Positions 26,403-34,485 of a stretch of DNA of 64,000 nt are shown here, one piece after another. The stretch covers positions 22,994-86,993 of the forward strand of contig DISD01000002.1 in the NCBI GenBank assembly GCA_002435715.1, written 5' to 3'. The translations under genes and the position numbers were made by a program. How positions within the stretch are numbered: the first letter of the stretch is position 1; each line of letters opens with the position of its first letter. Source of the DNA: Rhodospirillaceae bacterium UBA6219 (GTDB lineage Bacteria > Pseudomonadota > Alphaproteobacteria > Rhodospirillales > Magnetospirillaceae). The notes beneath the pieces were generated by a model. It made no database searches. It had not been told where the DNA came from and saw nothing but the letters and a program-made list of their open reading frames with translations.

Positions 26403-27710
26403 TCAGCCGCCAACAGGCCATTGCAAATGAATGACCGTCAGGTCGTCTTCGATGGGAGGATTCGCCCAAGTATAGAAATTATCCAAAAGCTGTTCCACCT
26501 CTAACCCCTGGGGGCCTCGGCATGCTTCGACCATGTCCAGCAATCCCTCGTTGCCCAGCATGGTGAGGTCTTTCCCGCTGGCCTCGATCAGGGCGTCGGA
26601 ATAGATCAGCAATTCGGACCCGCGCGGAAACGCGGTGCGATGTGTGTGGTATTGGGGATTGGGCATCAAACCCAAGGGAATCCCGCGGGAATCCATGAAT
26701 TCCGCCCGTCCGCCGCGGAACAGCAAGGGCGCCGGCGTCCCCGCCCCCGCCCAGGTGATTTCCTCGGTGTTGCAGTCGATGACGGCGGCAAACATGGTGG
26801 CGAACTGACCACGTCCCAACAATTGGCGCAAAGACGCGCCCAAATTCCCCAGCAAGGCCGCCGGATCGGCCAAGTGTTGACGCTGTTCGTCGATCAAGGT
26901 GTGCAGACGGAAAACGTTCAGCGCCGCGCCGATTCCGTGGCCGGAAAAGTCGAAGGCGGTCACCGACAGACGGCCGTCCCCCAAATCGTGGCAGCCCCAC
27001 AAATCGCCGCCGATCCCCGAACAGGGTTCGAAATAAGAGTAAAGAACCAAACCCAATCGGTTCAGCACCGGGTTCAGACGGTCGGGGCGCGGCAAAAGAT
27101 CGAATTGCATGGTCCGCGCCACGGCGATCTCTTCCGCCACCCGTTGCTGTTCCTTGGCCAATTGTTCGGACAATTGCTCGCGTTCGATCTGCGAATTCAT
27201 CCGGGTGATGGCGTAAAGGATGGCGCGTTCGACGGTACGGCCGGGATCGTCGCTTTTCACCAGGTAATCCTGGGCGCCGACTTCCAAGGCCCGCGACGCC
27301 AGCAACGGGTCGTCCAAGCCGGTCATCACCACCACCGGCATGCGCGGCGCCACCGACAACAGCTTGGTGACCGTGTCCAACCCGCTGGAATCGGGCAAGG
27401 ACAAGTCCAACAGCACCACGTCCATGTCTTGATGCGACAAGCACTGCAACGCCTCGCCCAGGCTGGGCGCATGGGTGACCTGGAAATGGGTGGAAGTACT
27501 TTCCCGCAAAGCGATCATGACCAGCATGGCGTCGCCCGGTTGATCCTCGACCAACAAGACGCGCAGCTTCTTGACACCATGGTCGGTGCCGGAAACCATC
27601 GACTTGACCGCAGAACCGGTTTCCGTGGCCTTGCCCCACAAGGGCCGCGGAGAAAGTTTCACCAGTCCTTTGATTGTCTCGCCCTTGTCGGGCATGCCCG
27701 CAAACCCCAT
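26403..27710 (-). CDS. response regulator with PP2C-type (SpoIIE/RsbU) phosphatase
   Basis: About 435 residues. The receiver at roughly 48-165 (LRVLLVEDQPGDAML) has phospho-Asp in VVLLDLSLPDSSG. A coiled linker (EQLSEQLAKEQQRVAEE) leads to the PP2C/SpoIIE domain (about 205-430) with metal-binding GIGGDLWG, FDFSGHGIGAAL and DDLTVIHL. Phosphorylation would switch on dephosphorylation of the STAS protein encoded next. The start is uncertain: ATG 27710, ATG 27695 and TTG 27737 all lack a strong ribosome binding site. It is the first gene of the partner-switch operon. Confidence 0.87.
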   Translation of the reverse strand: MGFAGMPDKGETIKGLVKLSPRPLWGKATETGSAVKSMVSGTDHGVKKLRVLLVEDQPGDAMLVMIALRESTSTHFQVTHAPSLGEALQCLSHQDMDVVLLDLSLPDSSGLDTVTKLLSVAPRMPVVVMTGLDDPLLASRALEVGAQDYLVKSDDPGRTVERAILYAITRMNSQIEREQLSEQLAKEQQRVAEEIAVARTMQFDLLPRPDRLNPVLNRLGLVLYSYFEPCSGIGGDLWGCHDLGDGRLSVTAFDFSGHGIGAALNVFRLHTLIDEQRQHLADPAALLGNLGASLRQLLGRGQFATMFAAVIDCNTEEITWAGAGTPAPLLFRGGRAEFMDSRGIPLGLMPNPQYHTHRTAFPRGSELLIYSDALIEASGKDLTMLGNEGLLDMVEACRGPQGLEVEQLLDNFYTWANPPIEDDLTVIHLQWPVGG

Positions 27711-27740
27711 GGCAACAACCACATTCCAAGAAGCCAATAA

Positions 27741-27775
27741 ACATACTTTAGATTAGGAATGGAAACACACTTTAG
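27741..27775 (-). repeat. direct repeat of an 11-mer upstream of the PP2C operon
   Basis: ACATACTTTAG (27741-27751) and ACACACTTTAG (27765-27775) match at 10 of 11 bases and are 24 bp apart, in an AT-rich 147-bp gap. This position is upstream of the receiver-PP2C gene, so paired activator sites or promoter elements are possible. Confidence 0.35.
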
Positions 27776-27857
27776 GGGTAATTTGAATAAAAAGATAACA
27801 GACCCTCACCACTTGCATAACGCAGGCGGAAATTCCGCTTCCGACGGCTCTGGATGG

Positions 27858-28292
27858 TCAACTGGGCAGGCGCACGATACTGAACCAGTAATCGCCCATG
27901 GCCTTGACCGATTCGATGAACTGGTCGATGTCGACCGGTTTGGTAATGAAGGAATTGGCGCCCAATTGGTACGAGGCTTCGATATCCGCCTCGACATCCG
28001 AGGTGGTCAGCACCACCACGGGAATTTTCTGCATGTCCGGATCGGCGCGCATGACTTCCAGAACCTCACGTCCGCCCATACGGGGCATGTTGAGGTCCAG
28101 CAACACCAGATGCGGCGTCGGCGCCCCCTGATGCGGCCCCTTCTTGCGCAGGAATTCCAGCGCTTCCACCCCATCGCAAACATGATGCAGCTTGCAAACC
28201 AGCTTGGCTTGGGCCAAAGCGGCACGGGTCAGCCCCGCATCACCGGGATCGTCTTCGACCAACAAAATATCGAAGGTCTGATCATAGGGCAC
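27858..28292 (-). CDS. single-domain response regulator, Rcp1-like
   Basis: 144 residues. It is a receiver of the Rcp1 type with LLVEDDPGDAGLTRAALAQA, phospho-Asp in LVLLDLNMPRMGGRE, the longer loop DGVEALEFLRKKGPHQGAP and Lys in ITKPVD. Rcp1-like receivers are the usual partners of kinases whose His box ends in LQEP. Such a kinase is encoded 5 bp upstream, so this is almost certainly its cognate receiver. No output domain is present. Confidence 0.9.
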   Translation of the reverse strand: MPYDQTFDILLVEDDPGDAGLTRAALAQAKLVCKLHHVCDGVEALEFLRKKGPHQGAPTPHLVLLDLNMPRMGGREVLEVMRADPDMQKIPVVVLTTSDVEADIEASYQLGANSFITKPVDIDQFIESVKAMGDYWFSIVRLPS

Positions 28293-28297
28293 TTCGT

Positions 28298-30412
28298 CTA
28301 CTCCGTCGCTTCCGGCAAGGTCATCACGATGGTGGTGCCGGAACGTCCATCCGATTGGGCGGCGATGCTTCCGCCCAAAGTTTCCACTAATTTCCGAGCG
28401 ATTGCCAGACCGACACCGTTCCCTGGGAAATGGTCACGCCCATGCAGGCGTTCAAACACCCCAAAGACTTTTTCCAAGAACTCGGGGGGGATTCCCAGTC
28501 CATTGTCGGTAAAGCGGAAGAGCCAAAACCCCCCGTCTTGTTTTTCGGCCTCGACTTTGACCCGCAAGGGGCGATCCGGATGGCGGAAAACCAGGGCATT
28601 GTCAATCAATATGCCGAACAGGTCGGCCAGGCGTCGTTGTGGGACCTGCACCTTGGGCAGACGGCCCGAGATCAAGTCGACACCGGCGACGTCCCGGGTT
28701 CGGGCTTCCCATTCCTTGTCCAGAACCGCCTCGGCCTGACAGGCCCCGCCGGTCATCACCAAACGATCCATGGCCAGATACAATTGCACGTCGCGCAACA
28801 ATTCCTTCAGCCGTCCGCCGGCCTTGGTCAGGAACTGAAGATTGGACTGGATTTCCTGGTCGCCATGATCGGCCAAGGCCCGGGCCACCAATTGGGCATA
28901 AACCGCGATGTGGCGGGCCGGTTCTTGCAGGTGATGGGCCAGGATGAACGAAAAACGTTCCAACTCGGCGCTATAGCGCTCGATCCGTCCATAAGCTTCG
29001 GCCAATTGAACCCGGTGGATTTCCTGATCGGTGATGTCACGCTGGATCGCCACGAAATGGGTCAGACGCCCCGACGCCGATCGCACCGCCGACAGCGTCA
29101 GCTCGTTCCAGTAATAGCTTGAATCAGATCGATAGTTTCGCAAGGTGACGGTGGCCGAACGGCCATTGGCCAGGGCTTGGCGAATCTCGTCCAGCCCCGC
29201 TTGCTCGCGGTCGTCGCCATGCAGGAAGCGCGGATTGCGTCCCAGCGCCTGTTCGGAGGTGTATCCGGTGGTCCGCTCGAAAGCCGGGTTGACGTACACC
29301 AAGGGGTAATCGGGCAAGGTGGCGTCGGAAATGGCCACGCCGTTGGGCATGGTTTCCAACACCCGTTCGCTCAGCAACAACATCGCCTCGGCACGGGCAC
29401 GCGACACCAGGGACCGGGTCAGCACGGTCGCCGCCGCCAGCAGGGCCAAGGTCAAAGCACCGGCCGGCCACAGCAGCGGCAAGGCCGCGGCTTTCCAATT
29501 GGCCAGGACGTCAGCGCGCGACAACCCCACCGACAACACCAAGGGCCAATTCAAGGTGGTGCGATACGAGGTGATCAGCGAGCCATCCATCGCATCGCTG
29601 TCGTCGACGAAGGTGCCGAATTCGGCTTCCTTCAACTGTTTTGCGAACAACGGGTCACCGGCATGATGGCCGGCATCGAAATCTTGGTCGCCGTTGTCGC
29701 CCACCAGCAGCGTCCCGTCGAACCGCCACAGCCTGAGACGGGCCGTGGACGGCATCTCGACCGAGGCGAAAATATCCTTGAAGTAAAGCGGGTTGACCGC
29801 CGCCACCAACAAGACAGGGCCGGTGCTGCCGGCCAGTTTCGACAGCCGCATGAACGGCAGGTATTGGTGCACCGCATGCGGGGTTTCAGCCCCCAGGAAA
29901 CGGCCCGAGCGGATTTGTCCGATCACCATGGGAATGGGAGCGGCCGAGGCTTCGGCGAACAAAGCCTTGATATCCATGCGCACGGTCATGCTGCGGTCGC
30001 CGGAATCGGCCAGCACGGTTCCATCTGCGGCGATGACCGCCATCTGCCGGATATGCGGCATGAAACGCAGCAGACGGCGGACTTCCTGGTCCCGTTCGGT
30101 ATAAGGATGCGACAAATCCCATTCGGCGGCGCGGCCGGCGGCGCTTTGCAGCAAGATGTCGATGGATTGCACCGTGCGCGAAACCGCGCCGGTCAACGCC
30201 AGGGCCATGCCACGGGTCGATTGTTCGGCCGATTGGATGGCTTCGGTACGGGAATTGCGCAGGATTTCAAAGACCGCCCCGGCGACACCCAAGACAGCCA
30301 GCCCCACGACCAGCGCGACCATGACGATCAGGCGGGTGGTTTCGGGTCTGGTGGCCGCCCCGACCGGGCGACGCAACAGCCGTCCGGTATCTGCGCCGAA
30401 TTGCGGACTCAA
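28298..30412 (-). CDS. membrane sensor histidine kinase with Cache-like and PAS domains
   Basis: About 704 residues. TM1 near 25-48, a large periplasmic Cache-like region (about 55-310, IRQMAVIAADGTVLADSGD), TM2 near 312-335, a PAS/PAC (YVNPAFERTTGYTSEQALG, GDDREQAG as in LOV-related PAS but without the LOV Cys), His box FILAHHLQEPARHI, and HATPase with N box LIDNALVFRHP and FTDNGLGIPPEF. The likely start is TTG 30412 after TGGAGGGG; a TTG at 30439 is also open. It is paired with the receiver downstream and is divergent from a periplasmic binding protein that may present its ligand. Confidence 0.88.
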   Translation of the reverse strand: MSPQFGADTGRLLRRPVGAATRPETTRLIVMVALVVGLAVLGVAGAVFEILRNSRTEAIQSAEQSTRGMALALTGAVSRTVQSIDILLQSAAGRAAEWDLSHPYTERDQEVRRLLRFMPHIRQMAVIAADGTVLADSGDRSMTVRMDIKALFAEASAAPIPMVIGQIRSGRFLGAETPHAVHQYLPFMRLSKLAGSTGPVLLVAAVNPLYFKDIFASVEMPSTARLRLWRFDGTLLVGDNGDQDFDAGHHAGDPLFAKQLKEAEFGTFVDDSDAMDGSLITSYRTTLNWPLVLSVGLSRADVLANWKAAALPLLWPAGALTLALLAAATVLTRSLVSRARAEAMLLLSERVLETMPNGVAISDATLPDYPLVYVNPAFERTTGYTSEQALGRNPRFLHGDDREQAGLDEIRQALANGRSATVTLRNYRSDSSYYWNELTLSAVRSASGRLTHFVAIQRDITDQEIHRVQLAEAYGRIERYSAELERFSFILAHHLQEPARHIAVYAQLVARALADHGDQEIQSNLQFLTKAGGRLKELLRDVQLYLAMDRLVMTGGACQAEAVLDKEWEARTRDVAGVDLISGRLPKVQVPQRRLADLFGILIDNALVFRHPDRPLRVKVEAEKQDGGFWLFRFTDNGLGIPPEFLEKVFGVFERLHGRDHFPGNGVGLAIARKLVETLGGSIAAQSDGRSGTTIVMTLPEATE

Positions 30413-30466
30413 CCAGCCCCTCCAAAGGTGATATACCAAGTTTCGAATTATTACCGGGAGAGCGTC

Positions 30467-31258
30467 ATGCGTAAAGAGATCGTATTGGGCTTGGTCCTTT
30501 CAGCCGCGCTTTTTGCTTCGCCGGCCCGGGCGCAATCCCATCTCGACCGCATCAAGGCCCAGGGCGAGGTCCGGGTTTGCATCTGGCCGGACTATTATTC
30601 CATCACCTATCGCAATACCCGTACCGGCGCCCTGGAAGGCATCGACATCGACATGGCCAAGGAATTGGCCAAGGATTTGGGGGTCAAGCTGACCTTCGTC
30701 GATTCGTCGTTCCGCACCCTGATCGCCGACCTGAGCGAAGACAAATGCGACGTCAGCATGCATGGCATCGGCATTACCCCGGCGCGTCAGGAGAAACTGG
30801 ACTTCACCCAGCCCCACCTGCGCAGCGGCGTCTACGCCATCACCTCGAAGAACAACCAGGCGGTGTCTTCTTGGCAAGACATCGACAAGCCCGGCGTGAT
30901 CGTCGCCGCCCAAGCCGGCACCTTCATGGTCGACGTGATGAAAGCGGAATTGAAGCAAGCGACGCTGTCGGTGGTCGCCACCCCGGAAGCCCGCGAACAG
31001 GAAGTGATGGCCGGCCGGGCCGATTTGTTCGTCACCGACTATCCCTACAGCCGCAAGATGCTGGCCCGTCACGACTGGGCCAAGTTGCTGGCGCCGCCGC
31101 AGCCCCTGGCGCCGACCTCGTACGCCTATGCCATCAACAAGGGCGACCAGGAATGGCTGGCCACCCTGGACAGCTTTGTCGCCCGCACCAAAAAGGATGG
31201 TCGCCTGTTGAAGGCGGCCATCAATAACGGCTTGGAAGCCATTGTTGTAAAAGACTAA
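30467..31258 (+). CDS. periplasmic amino-acid-type solute-binding protein (family 3), orphan
   Basis: 263 residues. A cleavable signal peptide (MRKEIVLGLVLSAALFASPARAQ) is followed by an SBP family 3 domain: VRVCIWPDYYSITYRNTRTG, GIDIDMAKELAKDLG and CDVSMHGIGITPARQEKLDFT. It binds a polar amino acid or similar molecule in the periplasm. No permease or ATPase gene is adjacent; the divergent neighbour is a Cache/PAS sensor kinase 54 bp away. Either it serves a distant transporter or it is a sensory co-receptor. ATG 30467 follows GGGAG. The stop overlaps the convergent dioxygenase gene by 4 bp. Confidence 0.87.
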   Translation: MRKEIVLGLVLSAALFASPARAQSHLDRIKAQGEVRVCIWPDYYSITYRNTRTGALEGIDIDMAKELAKDLGVKLTFVDSSFRTLIADLSEDKCDVSMHGIGITPARQEKLDFTQPHLRSGVYAITSKNNQAVSSWQDIDKPGVIVAAQAGTFMVDVMKAELKQATLSVVATPEAREQEVMAGRADLFVTDYPYSRKMLARHDWAKLLAPPQPLAPTSYAYAINKGDQEWLATLDSFVARTKKDGRLLKAAINNGLEAIVVKD

Positions 31259-32019
31259 TTAATCCAACCAAAGGCGTCCATGGCGATCACCCCGTGCTCC
31301 ACCGAATGGTGGAGCAGACGCCCCCGCCCCTGGCCCGCCCCGGCAGCGACGAACAACGGCATCAGATGTTCGTCGGTGGGGTGGTTGCGCACGGCGAAGG
31401 GGGCTTGCCGGCGGTAATCCTCCAGGGCCTGTCGGTCGCCGGCCTGGACTTTCTCGGCCAGCCAGTCGGTGAAGGCGGACACCCAATCCTCGGCCGGGAC
31501 ATCCCGGGGTTGGCCGAAATAGGCCTGCAGGTTGTGGGTGGCGCAGCCGGTCCCCATCAACAACACGCCGTCTTCCAGCAACGGTGCCAGCCGTTTGCCG
31601 AAATCCCAGTGCTGTTGCGGGGTGGCGTGCCGCGACAGGGAAACCGGCACCACCGCGACATCGGCTTCGGGCCACATCAGCTTGGCCATTGTCCAAATAC
31701 CGTGATCCAGTCCCCGCCCGGCCATCACCTTGGCACCGGTGGCTTGCGCCACTTGGGCCGCCAGATCGGGCGCCCCCGGCGCCGGATATCGCATGTCGTA
31801 AAGCGGCGGGGGAAAGCCGAAGAAATCGTGGATGGTGCGGGGCTGGGCGGCGGCGCCCACAGCGAATTCATCGCCTTGCCAATGGGCCGACACCGCCAGA
31901 ACCGCCCGTGGGCGCGGCAGGCTTTGCCCCAGTTCAGACAGGAAGCGGCTGGCCGAAGACGCTTCCAAGGCGATCATGGGTGATCCATGGGACAAGAACA
32001 GCGTCTTCGGCGCGTTCAT
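31255..32019 (-). CDS. DODA-type (LigB family) extradiol dioxygenase
   Basis: 254 residues. It belongs to the class III extradiol ring-cleavage family that includes plant DOPA 4,5-dioxygenase and E. coli YgiD. Metal ligands are apparent: His in LFLSHGSPMIAL, His in VSAHWQG, and later His in GLDHGIWT. The C-terminal histidine region (NHPTDEHLMPLFVAAGAG) is also conserved. The substrate is probably an aromatic catechol but is not determined. Its start lies 2 bp after the DoxX gene stop, so the two form an operon, divergent from a LysR regulator. Confidence 0.87.
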   Translation of the reverse strand: MNAPKTLFLSHGSPMIALEASSASRFLSELGQSLPRPRAVLAVSAHWQGDEFAVGAAAQPRTIHDFFGFPPPLYDMRYPAPGAPDLAAQVAQATGAKVMAGRGLDHGIWTMAKLMWPEADVAVVPVSLSRHATPQQHWDFGKRLAPLLEDGVLLMGTGCATHNLQAYFGQPRDVPAEDWVSAFTDWLAEKVQAGDRQALEDYRRQAPFAVRNHPTDEHLMPLFVAAGAGQGRGRLLHHSVEHGVIAMDAFGWIN

Positions 32020-32021
32020 GG

Positions 32022-32492
32022 TCAGACCTCCTTGCCGATCAGATGGTCGATGGAATAGCGGCCACCGCCCTTGACAGCATAGGCCAGGGTGACGATGGCC
32101 CACAGCAGCGGATATTCAAAACCACCGGCGGTCCAGAAAAAGCCGTTGCCCAGATGCACCTGGAACGCCGCCACCAACAGCAAACCCGTCGCCAGGGCCG
32201 CCGCCGGACGGGTCAGCAGGCCCAAGGCCAAAGCCAAACCGCCGAAGAATTCGATCAGACCGGCAATGGTGGCGATACCGGCCGGCAGGCCCAGCTTGGC
32301 TTGAAAGAACTGCTCGGTGGCTTCCAGACCATAGCCGCCGAACAGGCCAAACAGCTTTTGAGCGCCATGGGGCACCAGGAACAGACCGGCGGCAGCCCGC
32401 ACCAGCGGATCGGCCAGGGGCGACAGGGTTGCATAGATCGGGTTCAGAACGGGAAGGATCGAAGCGGAAGTGCGCAGGGTTTGGGTGCTCAT
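32022..32492 (-). CDS. DoxX family membrane protein
   Basis: 156 residues, four hydrophobic helices, with the DoxX signature VRAAAGLFLVPHGAQKLFG and LPAGIATIAGLIEFFGGLALALGLLTR. DoxX proteins resemble the small subunit of thiosulfate:quinone oxidoreductase, but many are of unknown role and are often co-encoded with DODA dioxygenases or pirins, as here. It is first in the two-gene operon; the divergent LysR gene and its probable operator are 105 bp upstream. Confidence 0.87.
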   Translation of the reverse strand: MSTQTLRTSASILPVLNPIYATLSPLADPLVRAAAGLFLVPHGAQKLFGLFGGYGLEATEQFFQAKLGLPAGIATIAGLIEFFGGLALALGLLTRPAAALATGLLLVAAFQVHLGNGFFWTAGGFEYPLLWAIVTLAYAVKGGGRYSIDHLIGKEV

Positions 32493-32550
32493 GGAATGAT
32501 CTCCGACAGGAATGAAGCTGTCGTGAAGATGCGCCTTTGCAGTATAAGCA

Positions 32551-32567
32551 ACAATTATCTATATTGT
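32551..32567. promoter_or_regulatory. candidate LysR operator
   Basis: ACAAT-TATCTAT-ATTGT, perfect 5-bp arms, contains the T-N11-A pattern of LysR-type sites. It is centred between the divergent DoxX and LysR genes, 31 bp before the LysR start, in a conspicuously AT-rich stretch. Inference from position and family. Confidence 0.5.
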
Positions 32568-32597
32568 CGAAACACCGTTGCCATTTATTGGACAATC

Positions 32598-33497
32598 ATG
32601 GACCAATTTTCCGCCCTGACCGCCTTCGTCACCACCGTTGAAGCCGGCGGATTCAGTCCGGCCGCCCGTCGCCTGGGGGTGTCGAAATCCCTGCTGAGCC
32701 GACAGGTGGCCCATCTTGAGGCGGAATTGGGAGTGCGTCTTTTGCAACGGACCACAAGACGCCTGTCCCCCACCGAAGCCGGTGAATTGTATTTCCAACG
32801 GGCACAACGCATTTTGCTGGACCTCGAGGAAGCGGCGTCGGAAGTGGGCCAATTGCAGAATGCGCCGCGCGGCAAGCTGCGGGTCAGCGCGCCGATGTCG
32901 TTCGGCGTTCTTCACCTGACCCCGGCCCTGCCGAAATTCCTGGAGGCCTGCCCGGAGCTGGAACTGGAATTGTCGCTGAGCGACCGTTTCGTCGATCTGA
33001 TCGAGGAAGGAATCGATGTGGCCGTCCGTATCGGGCGGCTGAACGATTCCAGCCTGATCGCCCGCCACGTCGCCCCCATCCGGCGCGTCATCTGTGCCAG
33101 TCCGGCCTATTTGGCCCGTTGCGGCACCCCGACGAAACCAGCGGACCTGACGGTTCATGCCTGCCTCAGCCATCTGGGCATGGGACTGAACGAATGGCGT
33201 TTCGCCATTGACGGCAAAGCGGAAAACATCCGCGTGCAATCCCGCCTGAGCGCCGGCAATGGCGAGGCATTACGGATTTTGGCCCTGGCGGGTCTGGGTC
33301 TGGTGTCGCTGCCCACCTTTTTTGTCGGCGACGACGTCCGCTCCGGCGCCCTGGTCCCGGTTTTGGACGGCTTCGTCCCGCAAGACAGCGCCCTTTACGG
33401 CGTTTATCCCCACAGCCGCCACCTGTCGGCCAAGGTCCGCGCTTTCCTGGATTTCCTGTCCGCCAGTTTCGGCCCCGAACCGCCCTGGGATCGGTGA
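32598..33497 (+). CDS. LysR family transcriptional regulator
   Basis: 299 residues. The N-terminal winged helix is MDQFSALTAFVTTVEAGGFS then AARRLGVSKSLLSRQVAHLE; the effector-binding domain is about 90-295 (GKLRVSAPMSFGVLHLTPAL). The sequence resembles the large DsdC/CrgA-like subgroup that often represses a divergent oxidoreductase operon and responds to quinones or aromatics. It probably controls the divergent doxX-dioxygenase pair through the 32551-32567 site. The effector is unknown. Confidence 0.9.
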   Translation: MDQFSALTAFVTTVEAGGFSPAARRLGVSKSLLSRQVAHLEAELGVRLLQRTTRRLSPTEAGELYFQRAQRILLDLEEAASEVGQLQNAPRGKLRVSAPMSFGVLHLTPALPKFLEACPELELELSLSDRFVDLIEEGIDVAVRIGRLNDSSLIARHVAPIRRVICASPAYLARCGTPTKPADLTVHACLSHLGMGLNEWRFAIDGKAENIRVQSRLSAGNGEALRILALAGLGLVSLPTFFVGDDVRSGALVPVLDGFVPQDSALYGVYPHSRHLSAKVRAFLDFLSASFGPEPPWDR

Positions 33498-33540
33498 TGC
33501 AGGCTTCGTCCGTACCGGACGGCTCAAGCGCCGCTCGGGC

Positions 33541-33576
33541 TGATCGCGATACCGCGCTTGGCGCGGCATCGCGTCA
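33541..33576. terminator. long hairpin between convergent LysR and mipZ genes
   Basis: TGA-CGCGAT-CCGCGC pairs with GCGCGG-ATCGCG-TCA around TTG, with one mismatch and one bulge: 15 base pairs, and the mipZ stop codon sits in the right arm. No T tract follows on either strand, so it may be a transcription barrier or RNA 3'-end stabiliser rather than a classical terminator. Confidence 0.4.
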
Positions 33577-34407
33577 CAACCGGTCCAGCCGTTCGTTGAC
33601 CTTGGGCAGCCACAAGCTGCGCAGCAGCGAGATCACCTCTTGGCGGGCGGCCTGATTGGATTTGCCGCCCCCCAGATCGATGCCGGCCTGTTCCATATCC
33701 AGTACCGTCAACCCCCACAGGAACAAATAGCGATAGATCACCCGCTCGCCAAAGCCGTCGGCCAGCCGAAAACCCAAAATCTTGCTCATGCGCGGCAGGA
33801 TTTCGGCCATCTTCTGCTTGTTGCGGTCGGAAAGCGCCGACAGGCGTGAACGGGTGACCAGCCAGTCGATGCCGGAGCGATGGGCGGCGCGACGTTCCTT
33901 GCGCAATTCCCACACCAGGTTGGAATAGACACCGCCCGCCTGCAATTGCCAGCTGACCGGGTCCAGGCGTCCCAACAGATCAAGGTCCAACAAGGAATCG
34001 TTGATCGGCGTGATCAAGGTGTCGGCATGGACATGGGCGTGACGGGCCAAGGCGACGTCGGACCCCGGGCAGTCGATGACGACGAAATCGCATTGCCGGG
34101 CCAAATGCCCCAGCAATCCCTCCAGACCGGCCTTTTCCTGGGCGGCGGCCTGGGCCTTCAACTCGGCGTTGGAAGGCTGCATCACCACCATGGTCGGCGT
34201 CGGCAGATCGATGCCGCTGCGTTCCATCCATGCCCGACGATTGGAAAAATAGCGCCCCAGACTTTGCTGGCGGTGGTCCAGGTCGATGCAGCCGACCTTG
34301 AAGCCCAGGCGCAGCAACCCCACCGCCAAATGCATGGACACCGTGGTCTTGCCGCAACCGCCCTTTTCGTTGCCGACGACAATGATGTGGGCGGCACGCC
34401 CTGACAT
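33574..34407 (-). CDS. mipZ: MipZ-type division-site positioning ATPase
   Basis: 277 residues, ParA/MinD superfamily. The deviant Walker A is VVGNEKGGCGKTTVSMHLAV; then GCIDLDHRQQSLGRYFSNRR and VVIDCPGSDVALARHAHVHAD. The GNEKGG and RQ..RYF.NRRAW signatures are those of MipZ, the alphaproteobacterial gradient protein that inhibits FtsZ near the poles by following ParB. No parAB genes are close. The start at 34407 (MSGRAAHIIVVGNEKGG) is chosen by homology; upstream sequence in the same frame is the antisense of a kinase gene. It is divergent from that kinase, with 78 bp between. Confidence 0.85.
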   Translation of the reverse strand: MSGRAAHIIVVGNEKGGCGKTTVSMHLAVGLLRLGFKVGCIDLDHRQQSLGRYFSNRRAWMERSGIDLPTPTMVVMQPSNAELKAQAAAQEKAGLEGLLGHLARQCDFVVIDCPGSDVALARHAHVHADTLITPINDSLLDLDLLGRLDPVSWQLQAGGVYSNLVWELRKERRAAHRSGIDWLVTRSRLSALSDRNKQKMAEILPRMSKILGFRLADGFGERVIYRYLFLWGLTVLDMEQAGIDLGGGKSNQAARQEVISLLRSLWLPKVNERLDRL

Positions 34408-34485
34408 GACTTGATCCCATCTTTGTTGCCGGGGCATGCTACACCATCTCGGCCCCCTCTCCATCCCCTGCCGCGAAGGTCTGCC

